A DNA stretch of 64,000 nt from Bog-756 sp963769905 (lineage in GTDB: Bacteria; Actinomycetota; Acidimicrobiia; Acidimicrobiales; RAAP-2): contig CAVYNG010000002.1 in assembly GCA_963769905.1 (NCBI GenBank), forward strand, positions 1,612,001 through 1,676,000, written 5' to 3'. The stretch's first letter is position 1. Each line of letters starts with the position of its first letter. The position numbers and the translations under genes were made by a program. Shown here one piece after another: positions 1 to 8,181 of this stretch. The notes beneath the pieces were generated by a model. The model was not told the DNA's origin, did not search any database, and saw only the letters and a program-made list of their open reading frames with translations.

Positions 1-1248
1 CGGACGGGTCCGGGTCCAGACTTCGCGGAAGATCACCTGGATGGCGCTCCCGACCGGGATCGCGACGAGAGCCCCTGCCAGCGCGCCGAGCGACGACCCG
101 AACACACCGCCGAGGTTGGCGCCGACGAGCACCGAGAGCAGCACCCACAGCGGGTTCATCCGCACCGAACGGCTCATCACGATCGGGTAGATGAAGTGGT
201 TCTCGACGAGTTGGAACGCCACGAAGACGACGAGCGTGACGATGCCCGCGGTCGGTGAGTGCAACAACGCGAGGGCGACGCTCGGTACGGCGGCGATCAG
301 TCCGCCCACGAGCGGGATCATCGCCACGAGGGCGACCCACAGTCCGATCAGCAGCGCGAAGGGCACCCCGAGGATGACCAGGGTGACGAAGACGACCACA
401 CCGAACATGAGCGACAGTGAGATGGCGCCGAGCACATAACCGGTCACCTGGTGGGACACCTGGTGGGCGATCTCTTCGACTTCCTCGCGTCGCCCGGGGC
501 TGAGCGTGCCGAGCAGCCCCCTCCGGAAGCCCGGCGCTTCGAGCAACATGAACAGCGAGAGGAAGGCGATGGTGGTGAGGGCGAGGATGGTCGAGAAGAC
601 CGCCTTGCCGAGGTTGGTCCCGACGGTGAGCGCCGGCTTCCCGAGGCTGTGGGCGAACGTCTTCAGCTTCGGTGCGTTCTTCTGCACCCACGACAGGAGG
701 CCGAGCCGTTTCAGCTCGTGCGCGAGCCACCCATGGCCCTTCTCCACCTGGTTGACCATCGCGGGCAGCCTCTCGGCGACGTGTGTCAAGGAGTTCACCA
801 GGGGGTATCCGAGGAGTCCGAGCAACCCGAAGAACGCCGCGATCCCGCCGACGAACACCAGCACCACCGCGCTGCCCCGGCGAAGGCCGCGACGCTCCAG
901 GAGCACCACCGCCGGATTGAGCACCGCGGCGATGAACGCGGCGATGAGGATCCAGAGGATCACCTCACGCAGGCGCCCGATCAGGCGGTAGGCGACCCAG
1001 GTCGCGATCACCACCGCGTCGACCGCGAGGATGGTCCGCAACGGCACTCCTCGTGCGGAGGCCGCGGCGAAGAGCCGATCGCGTCGCGGCGCGTCGTTCC
1101 CGACCGGGGGGCCCGCCTGGTCAACGGCTGTCTCCTTCACCGCTCCGTCGCGGTCGGGCGCGGACCCCGGCCCGTTGCTGAGAGCAGGCTCGGTCTCGAC
1201 GGCGACGTCGTCCTCGGCCGCGGTGCCCGTAGGGGCTGTTTCGCTCAC
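1..1248 (-). CDS. AI-2E family transporter (UPF0118), C-terminus cut by window edge
   Basis: A multi-spanning inner-membrane protein of the AI-2E/PerM/YdbI family, which exports small solutes or acts as an antiporter. The substrate cannot be read from sequence. After a hydrophilic leader of about 65 residues come hydrophobic segments (RLREVILWILIAAFIAAVL, then VVLVFVGGIAAFFGLLGLLG), a long amphipathic middle part, and the family-typical C-terminal block with VALVAMIPLVGGLIAAVPS and GSSLGALAGALVAIPVGS. The frame is still open at base 1, so the last residues lie outside the window. The start is GTG at 1248 with GGGAG six bases upstream; an in-frame GTG at 1275 is possible. It is divergent from the flippase-like gene, with about 75 bases between them. 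Confidence 0.85.
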   Translation of the reverse strand, partial: MSETAPTGTAAEDDVAVETEPALSNGPGSAPDRDGAVKETAVDQAGPPVGNDAPRRDRLFAAASARGVPLRTILAVDAVVIATWVAYRLIGRLREVILWILIAAFIAAVLNPAVVLLERRGLRRGSAVVLVFVGGIAAFFGLLGLLGYPLVNSLTHVAERLPAMVNQVEKGHGWLAHELKRLGLLSWVQKNAPKLKTFAHSLGKPALTVGTNLGKAVFSTILALTTIAFLSLFMLLEAPGFRRGLLGTLSPGRREEVEEIAHQVSHQVTGYVLGAISLSLMFGVVVFVTLVILGVPFALLIGLWVALVAMIPLVGGLIAAVPSVALALLHSPTAGIVTLVVFVAFQLVENHFIYPIVMSRSVRMNPLWVLLSVLVGANLGGVFGSSLGALAGALVAIPVGSAIQVIFREVWTRTRP

Positions 1249-1323
1249 GTCGGGCTCCCCGGCGCCGTCGGCCACCTGCTCAGCATGTCAGGTCCGCGGG
1301 GCCGGGCGTGTCAACATGAGGTG

Positions 1324-2724
1324 ATGGCGGTACCGCAGGCACAGGAGCGGCCACCTCGGCGGTGGTGGCACCGGGGGCCTTTCGTGCGCCGTGAGGTGCG
1401 TCTCAGCGTGGGCACACTCCTCGTGTTCCTCTTCGTGTTCTATGTCGCGCTGCCGCTCCTCGCGAGCCACCGTGCGGAGCTCTCCGCCCTCGCGCACGTC
1501 AACGTCGCGTTCTTGATCCTCGGTCTCCTTCTCGAGATGGCGGCACTCGCCGCGTACACCCAGCTGACGCACACCGTGCTTCCTCCGGGCGGCCCACGCC
1601 GGTTCCGCCTGTTCCGGATCAACATGTCGACGCTCGCCCTCAGTCATGTCTCACCCGGTGGCACGGGCCCGGGCGCTGCACTCTGGTACCGCCTGGTCAC
1701 CCAGTCGGGCGTGTCCGGGGCGGATACGGGGTTCGCGCTCGGCACCCAGGGAATCGGATCCGCGGTCGTGCTCAACGTCATCTTCTGGTTCGCGCTGGTG
1801 GCCTTCCTCGTCGCGCACGGCTTCCACGCCCCGGCGAGCCACCACGGCGGCCAGTCACAGTCGGCGTCGATCCTGGTCCTCGTCGCGGCCGCCCTCGGTG
1901 TCGTGCTGCTCGGTGCCTTCGGCGGGCTCTTCTACCTCCTGACCCGCGGACAGCAGCGGGCCAGCCGGGTGATCCGGCGGGTGTCGGCGCGGATCCGCTT
2001 CCTCGACGCGGACCGCACCACCGCACTCGTCGAGCGACTGGCAGAGCGGTTCGCGGTCCTACTCGACGATCGTGCGCTCCTGCGGCGTGCGGTGGCCTGG
2101 GCGGCCGCCAACTGGCTGCTCGATGCCGCATCGCTCTGGGTGTTCGTGGCTGCATTCGGCCGACTGATCTCGCCGGTGGACCTCTTGACCGCGTACGGGC
2201 TCGCCAACATCCTCGCGGCGATTCCCATCACGCCCGGAGGACTCGGCGTCGTCGAGTTCGTGCTCGTCTCGATGATCACCGGGTTCGGCCCCACCACCGG
2301 ACAGGCCCTCTCGGCGGTGCTCGCCTACCGCGCGGTGAACTTCTGGCTGCCGATACCCGTCGGTGGGCTCGCCTACGCGTCGCTCGAGCTCGAGCGCAAG
2401 GCGCCCCACCGGCGACTCGTGCACCACCTGCGCGTGCGATCGGAGATGCGCGCAGCCGCTGGTGCACCAGCCGCGTCGGCGGCCGGTGCTGCTGCTGCGT
2501 CGGCGGTCGGCGCAGCAGCCAGGCACGCGCCGCGGCCGACCAAGCGGTTGGCGCGCTTCAGCCGGTCTTCCGACGGCGCAGTCGCCACCATGGCGGAGCG
2601 GTCGACCGTGACGGCGCCTCGGGCAGGGGCTCTGTCCGAGGATGCGCTGCGCTTGTCGGGACCATCTCTCGGGGATGCCGTCTCGCTGTCACAGCCTTCG
2701 CTCGGAGGTGATCCTGGAGGTTGA
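1324..2724 (+). CDS. YbhN/UPF0104 family membrane protein (lysylphosphatidylglycerol synthase TM-domain-like flippase)
   Basis: Polytopic membrane protein of about 466 residues related to the flippase half of MprF (LPG_synthase_TM, YbhN). Family members are thought to move lipids or polyprenyl-linked intermediates across the membrane. Visible signatures are SHVSPGGTGPGAALWYRLV near residue 107 and ITPGGLGVVEFVLVSM near residue 302, with several long hydrophobic stretches between. The last 100 residues are Ala/Ser-rich and not conserved. Start taken at ATG 1324; GTG 1321 is immediately adjacent, and the same frame stays open far upstream but is non-membrane and antisense to the AI-2E gene. The 3' end overlaps the convergent ppk1 gene by 167 bases. 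Confidence 0.85.
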   Translation: MAVPQAQERPPRRWWHRGPFVRREVRLSVGTLLVFLFVFYVALPLLASHRAELSALAHVNVAFLILGLLLEMAALAAYTQLTHTVLPPGGPRRFRLFRINMSTLALSHVSPGGTGPGAALWYRLVTQSGVSGADTGFALGTQGIGSAVVLNVIFWFALVAFLVAHGFHAPASHHGGQSQSASILVLVAAALGVVLLGAFGGLFYLLTRGQQRASRVIRRVSARIRFLDADRTTALVERLAERFAVLLDDRALLRRAVAWAAANWLLDAASLWVFVAAFGRLISPVDLLTAYGLANILAAIPITPGGLGVVEFVLVSMITGFGPTTGQALSAVLAYRAVNFWLPIPVGGLAYASLELERKAPHRRLVHHLRVRSEMRAAAGAPAASAAGAAAASAVGAAARHAPRPTKRLARFSRSSDGAVATMAERSTVTAPRAGALSEDALRLSGPSLGDAVSLSQPSLGGDPGG

Positions 2725-4849
2725 ACCCGAGCCTGTCGTCGTCGGCGACCCGGGTCCACCGCCCGTCGGCTGCGAGCACCCATGAGTTGGCCTCGTCGCG
2801 GAGCGCGTCGTCGAGGACGCCGACCAGCCTTCGCTGGATCGCCGGGTCCTCGACCGGTACGACCACCTCGACACGCCGGTCGAGATTGCGCTCCATCAGG
2901 TCGGGCGAGCCGAACGACACCCGCAGCTCGCGTCCGTGCTCGCCGCCGAAGCGGAAGATCCGCGAGTGCTCGAGGAACCTTCCGACGATCGAGCGCACCC
3001 TGATGTTCTCGGAGCGCCCCTCGACTCCCGGGCGCAGGCAGCAGAGCCCGCGCACCACGAGGTCGATCGCGACCCCTGCGCGGGAGGCTTCGTAGAGCGC
3101 GTCGATGATCTCCGGGTCGGTGAGGCCGTTGGTCTTGAGCACGATGCGCCCGGCGGAACCCGCCTCGGTCTCCGTGCGGATCGAGGTGACGAGGGAGGAA
3201 CGCGTCGAGAGCGGGGACACCATGAGTCGGCGGAAGCTCGGCGGATCCCCCGAGCCGGTGAGGAGGTTGAAGAGCTCGCCGACGTCGGCACCGACTTCGG
3301 GGTCGGCGGTGAGGAGACCCACGTCCTCGTAGATCCGCGCGGTGGTGGAGTTGTAGTTGCCGCTCCCGATGTGGCAGTAACGGCGGATGTGGTCACCCTC
3401 CCTTCGGACCACCAACGAGATCTTCGAGTGGGTCTTGAGCCGGACCAGGCCGTAGATGACCTGTACCCCGGCCTCCTCGAGCGCCCGCGCACGCGTGAGA
3501 TTGGCTTGCTCGTCGAAGCGCGCCTGGAGCTCGACGACCGCGGTGACCTGCTTGCCCGACTGCGAGGCCCGGACCAGCGAGCTCACCGTCGGGCTGTCCT
3601 CGCCCATGCGGTAGAGGGTCTGCTTGATCGCGAGCACGTCGGGGTCTTCGGCGGCGCGGGCGATGAACGCCTCGACCGAGGCCGCGAACGACTCGTAAGG
3701 GTGGTGCACCAGCACGTCGCCCTCGGCGAGGACCGTGAAGATGTCCCGTTCGGTCGCGAGCTGTGGTGGGGTCAACGGGGCCCAGGGTTCGGGTCCGAGG
3801 TCGGGCCGTGCCAGCTCGGTGAGGTAACGCAGGCCACCGAGGTCGAGCGGAACGTCGAAGAGGAAGACGTTGTCCTCGGGCACGTCGACCTCGTCGATCA
3901 ACATGGTGAGCAGGTCGCCCGGAACCGCTGCGGCGACCTCGAGACGCACCGCCTGGCCGAAGCGACGTCGGTGGAGCTCGAGCTCGATCGCCGCCGGGAG
4001 GTCCTGTGCCTCGTCCTCCTCGACCGAGAGGTCGGCGTTGCGCGTCACCCGGAAGGCGTGGTGCTCGACGATCGCCATGGAGGGGAAGAGCGCCTCGAGG
4101 TGGGCGGCGATGACCTGCTCGACGGGAACGAGGCGACGCTCGTCGCGAAGGATCACGAAGCGCGGCAGCAGCGGCGGGACCTTGACCCGGGCGATGCGCC
4201 GGTCGCCCGTGGCCGGGTCCTCCACCCGGACCACCAGGTTGAGCGAGAGGTTGGAGATGTAAGGGAACGGGTGTGCCTGGTCGACGGCCAGCGGGGTCAG
4301 GATCGGGAAGATCCGCTGGTGGAAGACCTCGGTCAGGTGGGCGCGGTCCGACGCGTCGAGCGTCTCGAAGTCGACGATCGCCAGCCCGTGGTCGGCGAGT
4401 GCCGGGCGCAACCGGTCGGCGAAGATCGCGTTCTGCCGCGCGACCAGCTCGGTCGTCCGCTCGGCGATGGCCGCGAGCTGCTCGGCCGGCGCCATTCCGT
4501 CAGGTGAGCGCACGCGCAGTCCGGCGGCGACCTGGTCCTCCAGCCCCGCGACCCGTACCTGGAAGAACTCGTCGAGCCCCTCCGAGCAGATCGCGAGGAA
4601 CTTGATCCGCTCGAAGAGCGGGAGGCGCTCGTCGGACGCGAGGTCGAGCAGACGCGCTCCGAAGTCGAGCCACGAGAGCTCACGGTTGATGAAACGGTCG
4701 ACCGAACGCCGCCAGGTGGCCTCGGCCGGTGCGCTCGGTTCGTCACCCGGAGCGGCCGTGTCCGTCGCGGCGTCGACGCCGCGGTCCAAGTCCCGCCATA
4801 CCAGTGAGCCACGTCCGGGGACCGCTGTCGTCCGCTCAGCGGGTCCCAT
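2558..4849 (-). CDS. ppk1: polyphosphate kinase 1
   Basis: PPK1 reversibly transfers the terminal phosphate of ATP to long-chain polyphosphate, at the membrane or in the cytosol. The 763-residue protein is slightly longer than the usual 690-740. It shows the N-domain motif NRELSWLDFGARLL near residue 50, the catalytic phospho-histidine motif LKTHSKISLV near residue 470, followed by HIGSGNYNSTTARIYED, and the C-terminal domain with SPDLMERNLDRRVEVV. Start at ATG 4849. The extra N-terminal 45 residues (Ala/Thr/Asp-rich) and C-terminal 50 residues (basic) are unconserved. No Shine-Dalgarno is visible, but TACGAT lies 9 bases upstream, compatible with a leaderless or short-leader transcript. The C-terminal coding part overlaps the flippase-like gene tail to tail. 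Confidence 0.95.
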   Translation of the reverse strand: MGPAERTTAVPGRGSLVWRDLDRGVDAATDTAAPGDEPSAPAEATWRRSVDRFINRELSWLDFGARLLDLASDERLPLFERIKFLAICSEGLDEFFQVRVAGLEDQVAAGLRVRSPDGMAPAEQLAAIAERTTELVARQNAIFADRLRPALADHGLAIVDFETLDASDRAHLTEVFHQRIFPILTPLAVDQAHPFPYISNLSLNLVVRVEDPATGDRRIARVKVPPLLPRFVILRDERRLVPVEQVIAAHLEALFPSMAIVEHHAFRVTRNADLSVEEDEAQDLPAAIELELHRRRFGQAVRLEVAAAVPGDLLTMLIDEVDVPEDNVFLFDVPLDLGGLRYLTELARPDLGPEPWAPLTPPQLATERDIFTVLAEGDVLVHHPYESFAASVEAFIARAAEDPDVLAIKQTLYRMGEDSPTVSSLVRASQSGKQVTAVVELQARFDEQANLTRARALEEAGVQVIYGLVRLKTHSKISLVVRREGDHIRRYCHIGSGNYNSTTARIYEDVGLLTADPEVGADVGELFNLLTGSGDPPSFRRLMVSPLSTRSSLVTSIRTETEAGSAGRIVLKTNGLTDPEIIDALYEASRAGVAIDLVVRGLCCLRPGVEGRSENIRVRSIVGRFLEHSRIFRFGGEHGRELRVSFGSPDLMERNLDRRVEVVVPVEDPAIQRRLVGVLDDALRDEANSWVLAADGRWTRVADDDRLGFNLQDHLRAKAVTARRHPREMVPTSAAHPRTEPLPEAPSRSTAPPWWRLRRRKTG

Positions 4850-5073
4850 TGCGCGGCAATCGTATCGCCGCGGCCCCGGCCTGACTCCGGGCCGGCAGAC
4901 CGGCGCGATGACCTGCGGGAGCGGGGTCACCCGCCGCGGGCACGACCCCTGGCAAGATGGACGATTACCCGCATCGCGCCCGCCGGCGGCCACCTGCCGG
5001 GCGCGGACCGGGCGTCGAGAGGGCGTAGAGCGTCGACAGGGCGAGGACGGGGCTCGACAGAAGGAGGCCCCCG

Positions 5074-6105
5074 ATGACCTTCACCGACCGGGAGCGGTTC
5101 GACGTGATCTGCGTCGGCGACACCGCGACCGACGTCTACGTCACCCTCTCGGCCGAGAGATCCGAGGTTCGCGACGTCGACGGCGACATGCAGCTCGTTC
5201 TGCCCTTCGGCGCCAAGGTGCCCTACGAGTCGACGGTGACCGTCGCCGCCGGAGGCAATGCGGCCAACGCGGCGGTCGCCTGCGCCCGGCTCGGGTTGCG
5301 GGTCGGGCTCGCCAGCTACCTCGGCGCGGACCAGCTCGGGCGTGATCTGGTGGCAGCCCTCCACAACGAGGGGGTCTCCTCCTCGCTCGTGCGCCTCGAT
5401 CCCGACGCCCCGACCAACCGCCACTTCGTGCTCCGTCTCGGTCCCGAACGGACCATCCTCGTCCGCCACGAGGCCTACGACTACGACTGGCCACATCTGC
5501 GCCCCGAGGAGGTGCCGGCCTGGCTCTACCTCTCCTCGGTGGGGCGGGATGCCCACTACTACGAGGACCAGATCGCCGACTGGCTGGAGGAGCACCCCTC
5601 GGTCGAGCTCGCCTTCCAGCCCGGGACCTTCCAGATCGCGGCCGGGGTCGCGCGCCTCGCCCGGCTCTACCGGCGCTCCGCGCTCGTCGTCTGCAACCGC
5701 GAGGAGGCCGCGGTGATCTCCGGGGTCAACCGGGCCGAGGAGATGGACGCGCTGCTCGACGGCCTGCTCGCGCTCGGGCCACGGCAGGTGGTCGTGACCG
5801 ACGGCATCGCCGGAGCGAGCGCGGCCACCGCGGACGAGCGCTACGAGGTGCCGGTCTATCCGGACCCCGAACCGCCGATCGACCGAACCGGTGCGGGCGA
5901 CGCGTTCACCGCCACCCTCCTCGCCTACCTGGTGCGCGGCAGCACGATCGAAGGAGCGCTGCTCCGGGCGCCGGTCAACGCGATGAGCGTCGTGCACTGC
6001 GTCGGTACTCAGGCCGGACTGCTCCACCCTGGTCAGCTCGCCACCTACCTCGGGTCTCGTCCGCCCGAGTACCAGGTCCGCGCCCTCCACCCGACACCGG
6101 AGTGA
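5074..6105 (+). CDS. PfkB/ribokinase family carbohydrate kinase
   Basis: Predicted cytosolic ATP-dependent kinase of a sugar or nucleoside; the substrate cannot be assigned. It has the full PfkB fold signatures: an N-terminal substrate region (VICVGDTATDVYV, then AAGGNAANAAVACARLGL, the PfkB-1 signature) and the C-terminal PfkB-2 signature DRTGAGDAFTATLLAY with the catalytic Asp near residue 276. At 343 residues it is family-sized. A very strong ribosome site (GAAGGAGG, seven bases upstream) fixes the ATG at 5074. It is divergent from ppk1 across a 224-base gap in which I see no gene, only GC-rich palindromic stretches. A stem-loop follows the stop. Confidence 0.9.
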   Translation: MTFTDRERFDVICVGDTATDVYVTLSAERSEVRDVDGDMQLVLPFGAKVPYESTVTVAAGGNAANAAVACARLGLRVGLASYLGADQLGRDLVAALHNEGVSSSLVRLDPDAPTNRHFVLRLGPERTILVRHEAYDYDWPHLRPEEVPAWLYLSSVGRDAHYYEDQIADWLEEHPSVELAFQPGTFQIAAGVARLARLYRRSALVVCNREEAAVISGVNRAEEMDALLDGLLALGPRQVVVTDGIAGASAATADERYEVPVYPDPEPPIDRTGAGDAFTATLLAYLVRGSTIEGALLRAPVNAMSVVHCVGTQAGLLHPGQLATYLGSRPPEYQVRALHPTPE

Positions 6106-6133
6106 ACCGGCCTCCGAGGACGGCTCGACCCCT

Positions 6134-6150
6134 CCCCCGCCCCTCGGGGG
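6134..6150 (+). terminator. GC hairpin between PfkB kinase and SEDS gene
   Basis: A perfect 6-bp stem (CCCCCG / CGGGGG) with a 5-base loop lies 29 bases after the kinase stop and 21 bases before the next GTG. It has no U-tract, as is usual in GC-rich actinobacteria, so its use as a terminator is an inference. Confidence 0.4.
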
Positions 6151-6171
6151 CGCGCCGATAGGCTCCCCGCC

Positions 6172-7572
6172 GTGGCGGTCACGCTCACCCGGACGCCGAA
6201 GCGGACCCTGCGTGGCGTCAAGGCGCGGCGCCGCACCGAGTTCGGCCTGCTGATCGCCGCGTCGGTCATCGTCGTGGCGGCGTACTCCCTGATGATCATC
6301 GGCAACACCGCCAAGGTCCCCGCCGACGTCATCCCGCTGATGCTGGTGATGCTCGGCCTCGGCGGCGTGGCCCACCTCGCCAACCGGCTGTTCGCCCCGG
6401 ACGCCATCGCGGTGGTCCTCCCCATCGTCTTCCTGCTCAACGGCCTCGGCTACGTGATGATCGTGCGGATCGACCTCGGGACCGGCCATTCGTACGCGCC
6501 GCTGCAGGCCGCCTGGACCGCGACCGGGGTGGCCGCCTACGTCCTCACCCTCTTCGTCGTCCGCCGATCGCGCGACCTCGACCGCTACCGCTACCTGCTC
6601 CTCGCGGTGGCGGTGGTCCTCCTGCTCCTGCCGCTCGTCCCCCACTTCGGCGAGAGCCTCGGCGGAGCGAGGCTCTGGGTCCACATCGGCTCGTTCTCCT
6701 TCCAGCCGGTCGAGCTGGCGAAGGTGGTGCTCTGCATCTTCTTCGCCTCGTACTTCGCCGAGAAACGCGAGCTGCTGACCATCCCGACCGCCCGCCTCGG
6801 CAACCGCCTGGTGCTCGACCCTCGCCCCCTGGTGCCGATCGTGCTCGCCTGGGGATTCGCCATCGCGGTGATGAGCCTCGAACACGACATCGGGTTCTCG
6901 GCCATGCTCTTCGCCCTGTTCATCGGGTTGTTGTGGGTGGCGACCGGGCGCACCGGCTACCTCCTCTTCGGCGTGGTGCTCTTCGGTCTCGGCGCCTACG
7001 TCGCAGGCCGCTACTTCTCACAGGTGCACATCCGGGTCGAGGACTGGCTCGATCCGTGGAAGTACGCGACGAGCTCCGGAGCGCAACTGGTCCAGTCGTG
7101 GTACGCGCTGGGCAGCGGTGGCATCGGCGGATCGGGACTCGGCCTCGGGGCCGGGGCCTACCTCATCTCGATCCCACAGAGCGACTTCATCTTCGCGATC
7201 ATCGGCGAGGAGATGGGCCTGCTCGGCGCGACCATGATCGTCGTGGCGTTCTTGCTGCTGGTCGGAGCCGGATTGCGCATCGCGCAGACCGCACGGTCGG
7301 AGTTCGCGAAGCTCACCGCGGTCGGCCTCACCCTGATCATCGGGTTCCAGGCTTTCTTCATCATGGGCGGTGTGCTGCGGCTTCTCCCGTTGACCGGGAT
7401 CACCCTGCCGTTCGTCTCCTACGGCGGCTCCGCCCTCGTCGCCAACTACGTGCTCGTCGCCATCCTCATGCGCATCTCCGACGAGGGGACCGCGGCCGCC
7501 GACGAAGCCGAACAGAACCAGCACGAACAGGACCAGGAGCGGCGCCAGCGCCTCCTCACCGGCGACGGCTGA
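6172..7572 (+). CDS. SEDS family peptidoglycan glycosyltransferase (FtsW/RodA type)
   Basis: A 466-residue polytopic membrane protein of the SEDS family, which polymerises lipid II into glycan strands together with a class B PBP. Ten or so hydrophobic segments are visible, plus the motifs FQPVELAKVVLCIFFASYFA, QSDFIFAIIGEEMGLLGA and LPLTGITLPFVSYGGSALV. No PBP gene is adjacent. The large extracellular loop reads EDWLDPWKYATSSGAQL, so the second Asp of the DPxxDPxGxGYQ loop found in E. coli RodA/FtsW appears to be absent (see findings). The GTG start at 6172 has no Shine-Dalgarno but TAGGCT seven bases upstream, which suggests a leaderless mRNA. Whether it is the FtsW or the RodA partner is open; a second SEDS gene lies at 8178-9314. 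Confidence 0.9.
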   Translation: MAVTLTRTPKRTLRGVKARRRTEFGLLIAASVIVVAAYSLMIIGNTAKVPADVIPLMLVMLGLGGVAHLANRLFAPDAIAVVLPIVFLLNGLGYVMIVRIDLGTGHSYAPLQAAWTATGVAAYVLTLFVVRRSRDLDRYRYLLLAVAVVLLLLPLVPHFGESLGGARLWVHIGSFSFQPVELAKVVLCIFFASYFAEKRELLTIPTARLGNRLVLDPRPLVPIVLAWGFAIAVMSLEHDIGFSAMLFALFIGLLWVATGRTGYLLFGVVLFGLGAYVAGRYFSQVHIRVEDWLDPWKYATSSGAQLVQSWYALGSGGIGGSGLGLGAGAYLISIPQSDFIFAIIGEEMGLLGATMIVVAFLLLVGAGLRIAQTARSEFAKLTAVGLTLIIGFQAFFIMGGVLRLLPLTGITLPFVSYGGSALVANYVLVAILMRISDEGTAAADEAEQNQHEQDQERRQRLLTGDG

Positions 7573-7607
7573 GCCGACCGGCCGGGCGGGGGAGGACACG
7601 AGCGGCC

Positions 7608-7623
7608 GGCGGGGCTCCCCGCC
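7608..7623. terminator. bidirectional hairpin between convergent genes
   Basis: A perfect self-complementary block GGCGGGGCTCCCCGCC lies between the stop of the SEDS gene on the plus strand and the stop of the DUF151 gene on the minus strand. Its position between convergent genes fits a shared terminator. No T-run follows on either side. Confidence 0.5.
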
Positions 7624-7641
7624 CGGGTCTGCCTGCTCGGG

Positions 7642-8181
7642 TCAGCTCCGCCCCTCGGCACCTCCCGGCGGAGGGACGTCACCCTCGCTCTCGAAGAGCC
7701 GCTGGTCGACCAGGATCGGCACCGGGGTCTGGTGCAAGAGCGCGAGCACCAACCCGTCCGAGGGCCGGCAGGAGAGCACCGATCGGTGGGTCCGGCCACG
7801 GAGGTCCAGTTCGGCGAAGTAGACCGCCCCCTCCCGACCGACCACCCGGACCGCCACCACGTCGACGTCGAAGCGTTCGAAGGCGGTGCTCATGAGCTCG
7901 TGGGTGAGCGGGCGGGGGGTCGGGATCCGCCGAAGGGCGTGAGAGAGCACGACCGCGTCCTGCAGGCCGATCGAGAAGGACAGCTGCCGGCGGGGCGACT
8001 CGGTCTCGCGCAGCACGACGGTCGGGTGCTGGTTCGGCAGATCGACCGTCACCGAGGTCACGAGAGCCGTTCGGAAGTCGGCCGGTGCCACTGCCGCCGT
8101 TCCTACCGCCGACCGAGCGGCACCCTCGCGGTGCTGGGTGCCCTGGTCCGCCTGTCCGTCCCCGTTGGGGGTGGCATTCAC
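7642..8181 (-). CDS. DUF151 / bifunctional nuclease domain protein
   Basis: A small cytosolic protein (179 residues) whose core from about residue 36 matches the DUF151 bifunctional nuclease family: HPTVVLRETESPRRQLSFSI, IGLQDAVVLSHALRRIPTPR, then RPSDGLVLALLHQTPVPILV. Members have been described as RNase/DNase in plants; the bacterial role is unclear. The first 35 residues are low-complexity. Its ATG overlaps the stop of rodA by four bases (ATGA), so it is probably translationally coupled to it and is the last gene of the long minus-strand series. Confidence 0.85.
   Translation of the reverse strand: MNATPNGDGQADQGTQHREGAARSAVGTAAVAPADFRTALVTSVTVDLPNQHPTVVLRETESPRRQLSFSIGLQDAVVLSHALRRIPTPRPLTHELMSTAFERFDVDVVAVRVVGREGAVYFAELDLRGRTHRSVLSCRPSDGLVLALLHQTPVPILVDQRLFESEGDVPPPGGAEGRS

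Noticed and set aside
451..1323. Upstream extension of the flippase-like frame
   Set aside because: It overlaps the AI-2E transporter antisense, is rich in Glu, Arg and Gly, and has no hydrophobic segments. The membrane protein proper starts at 1324.
4927..6885. A 652-codon open frame on the minus strand opposite the PfkB and SEDS genes
   Set aside because: Composition is typical of a shadow frame in GC-rich coding DNA (Glu/Arg/Gly/His-rich), there are no motifs, and both opposite genes have clear family signatures.
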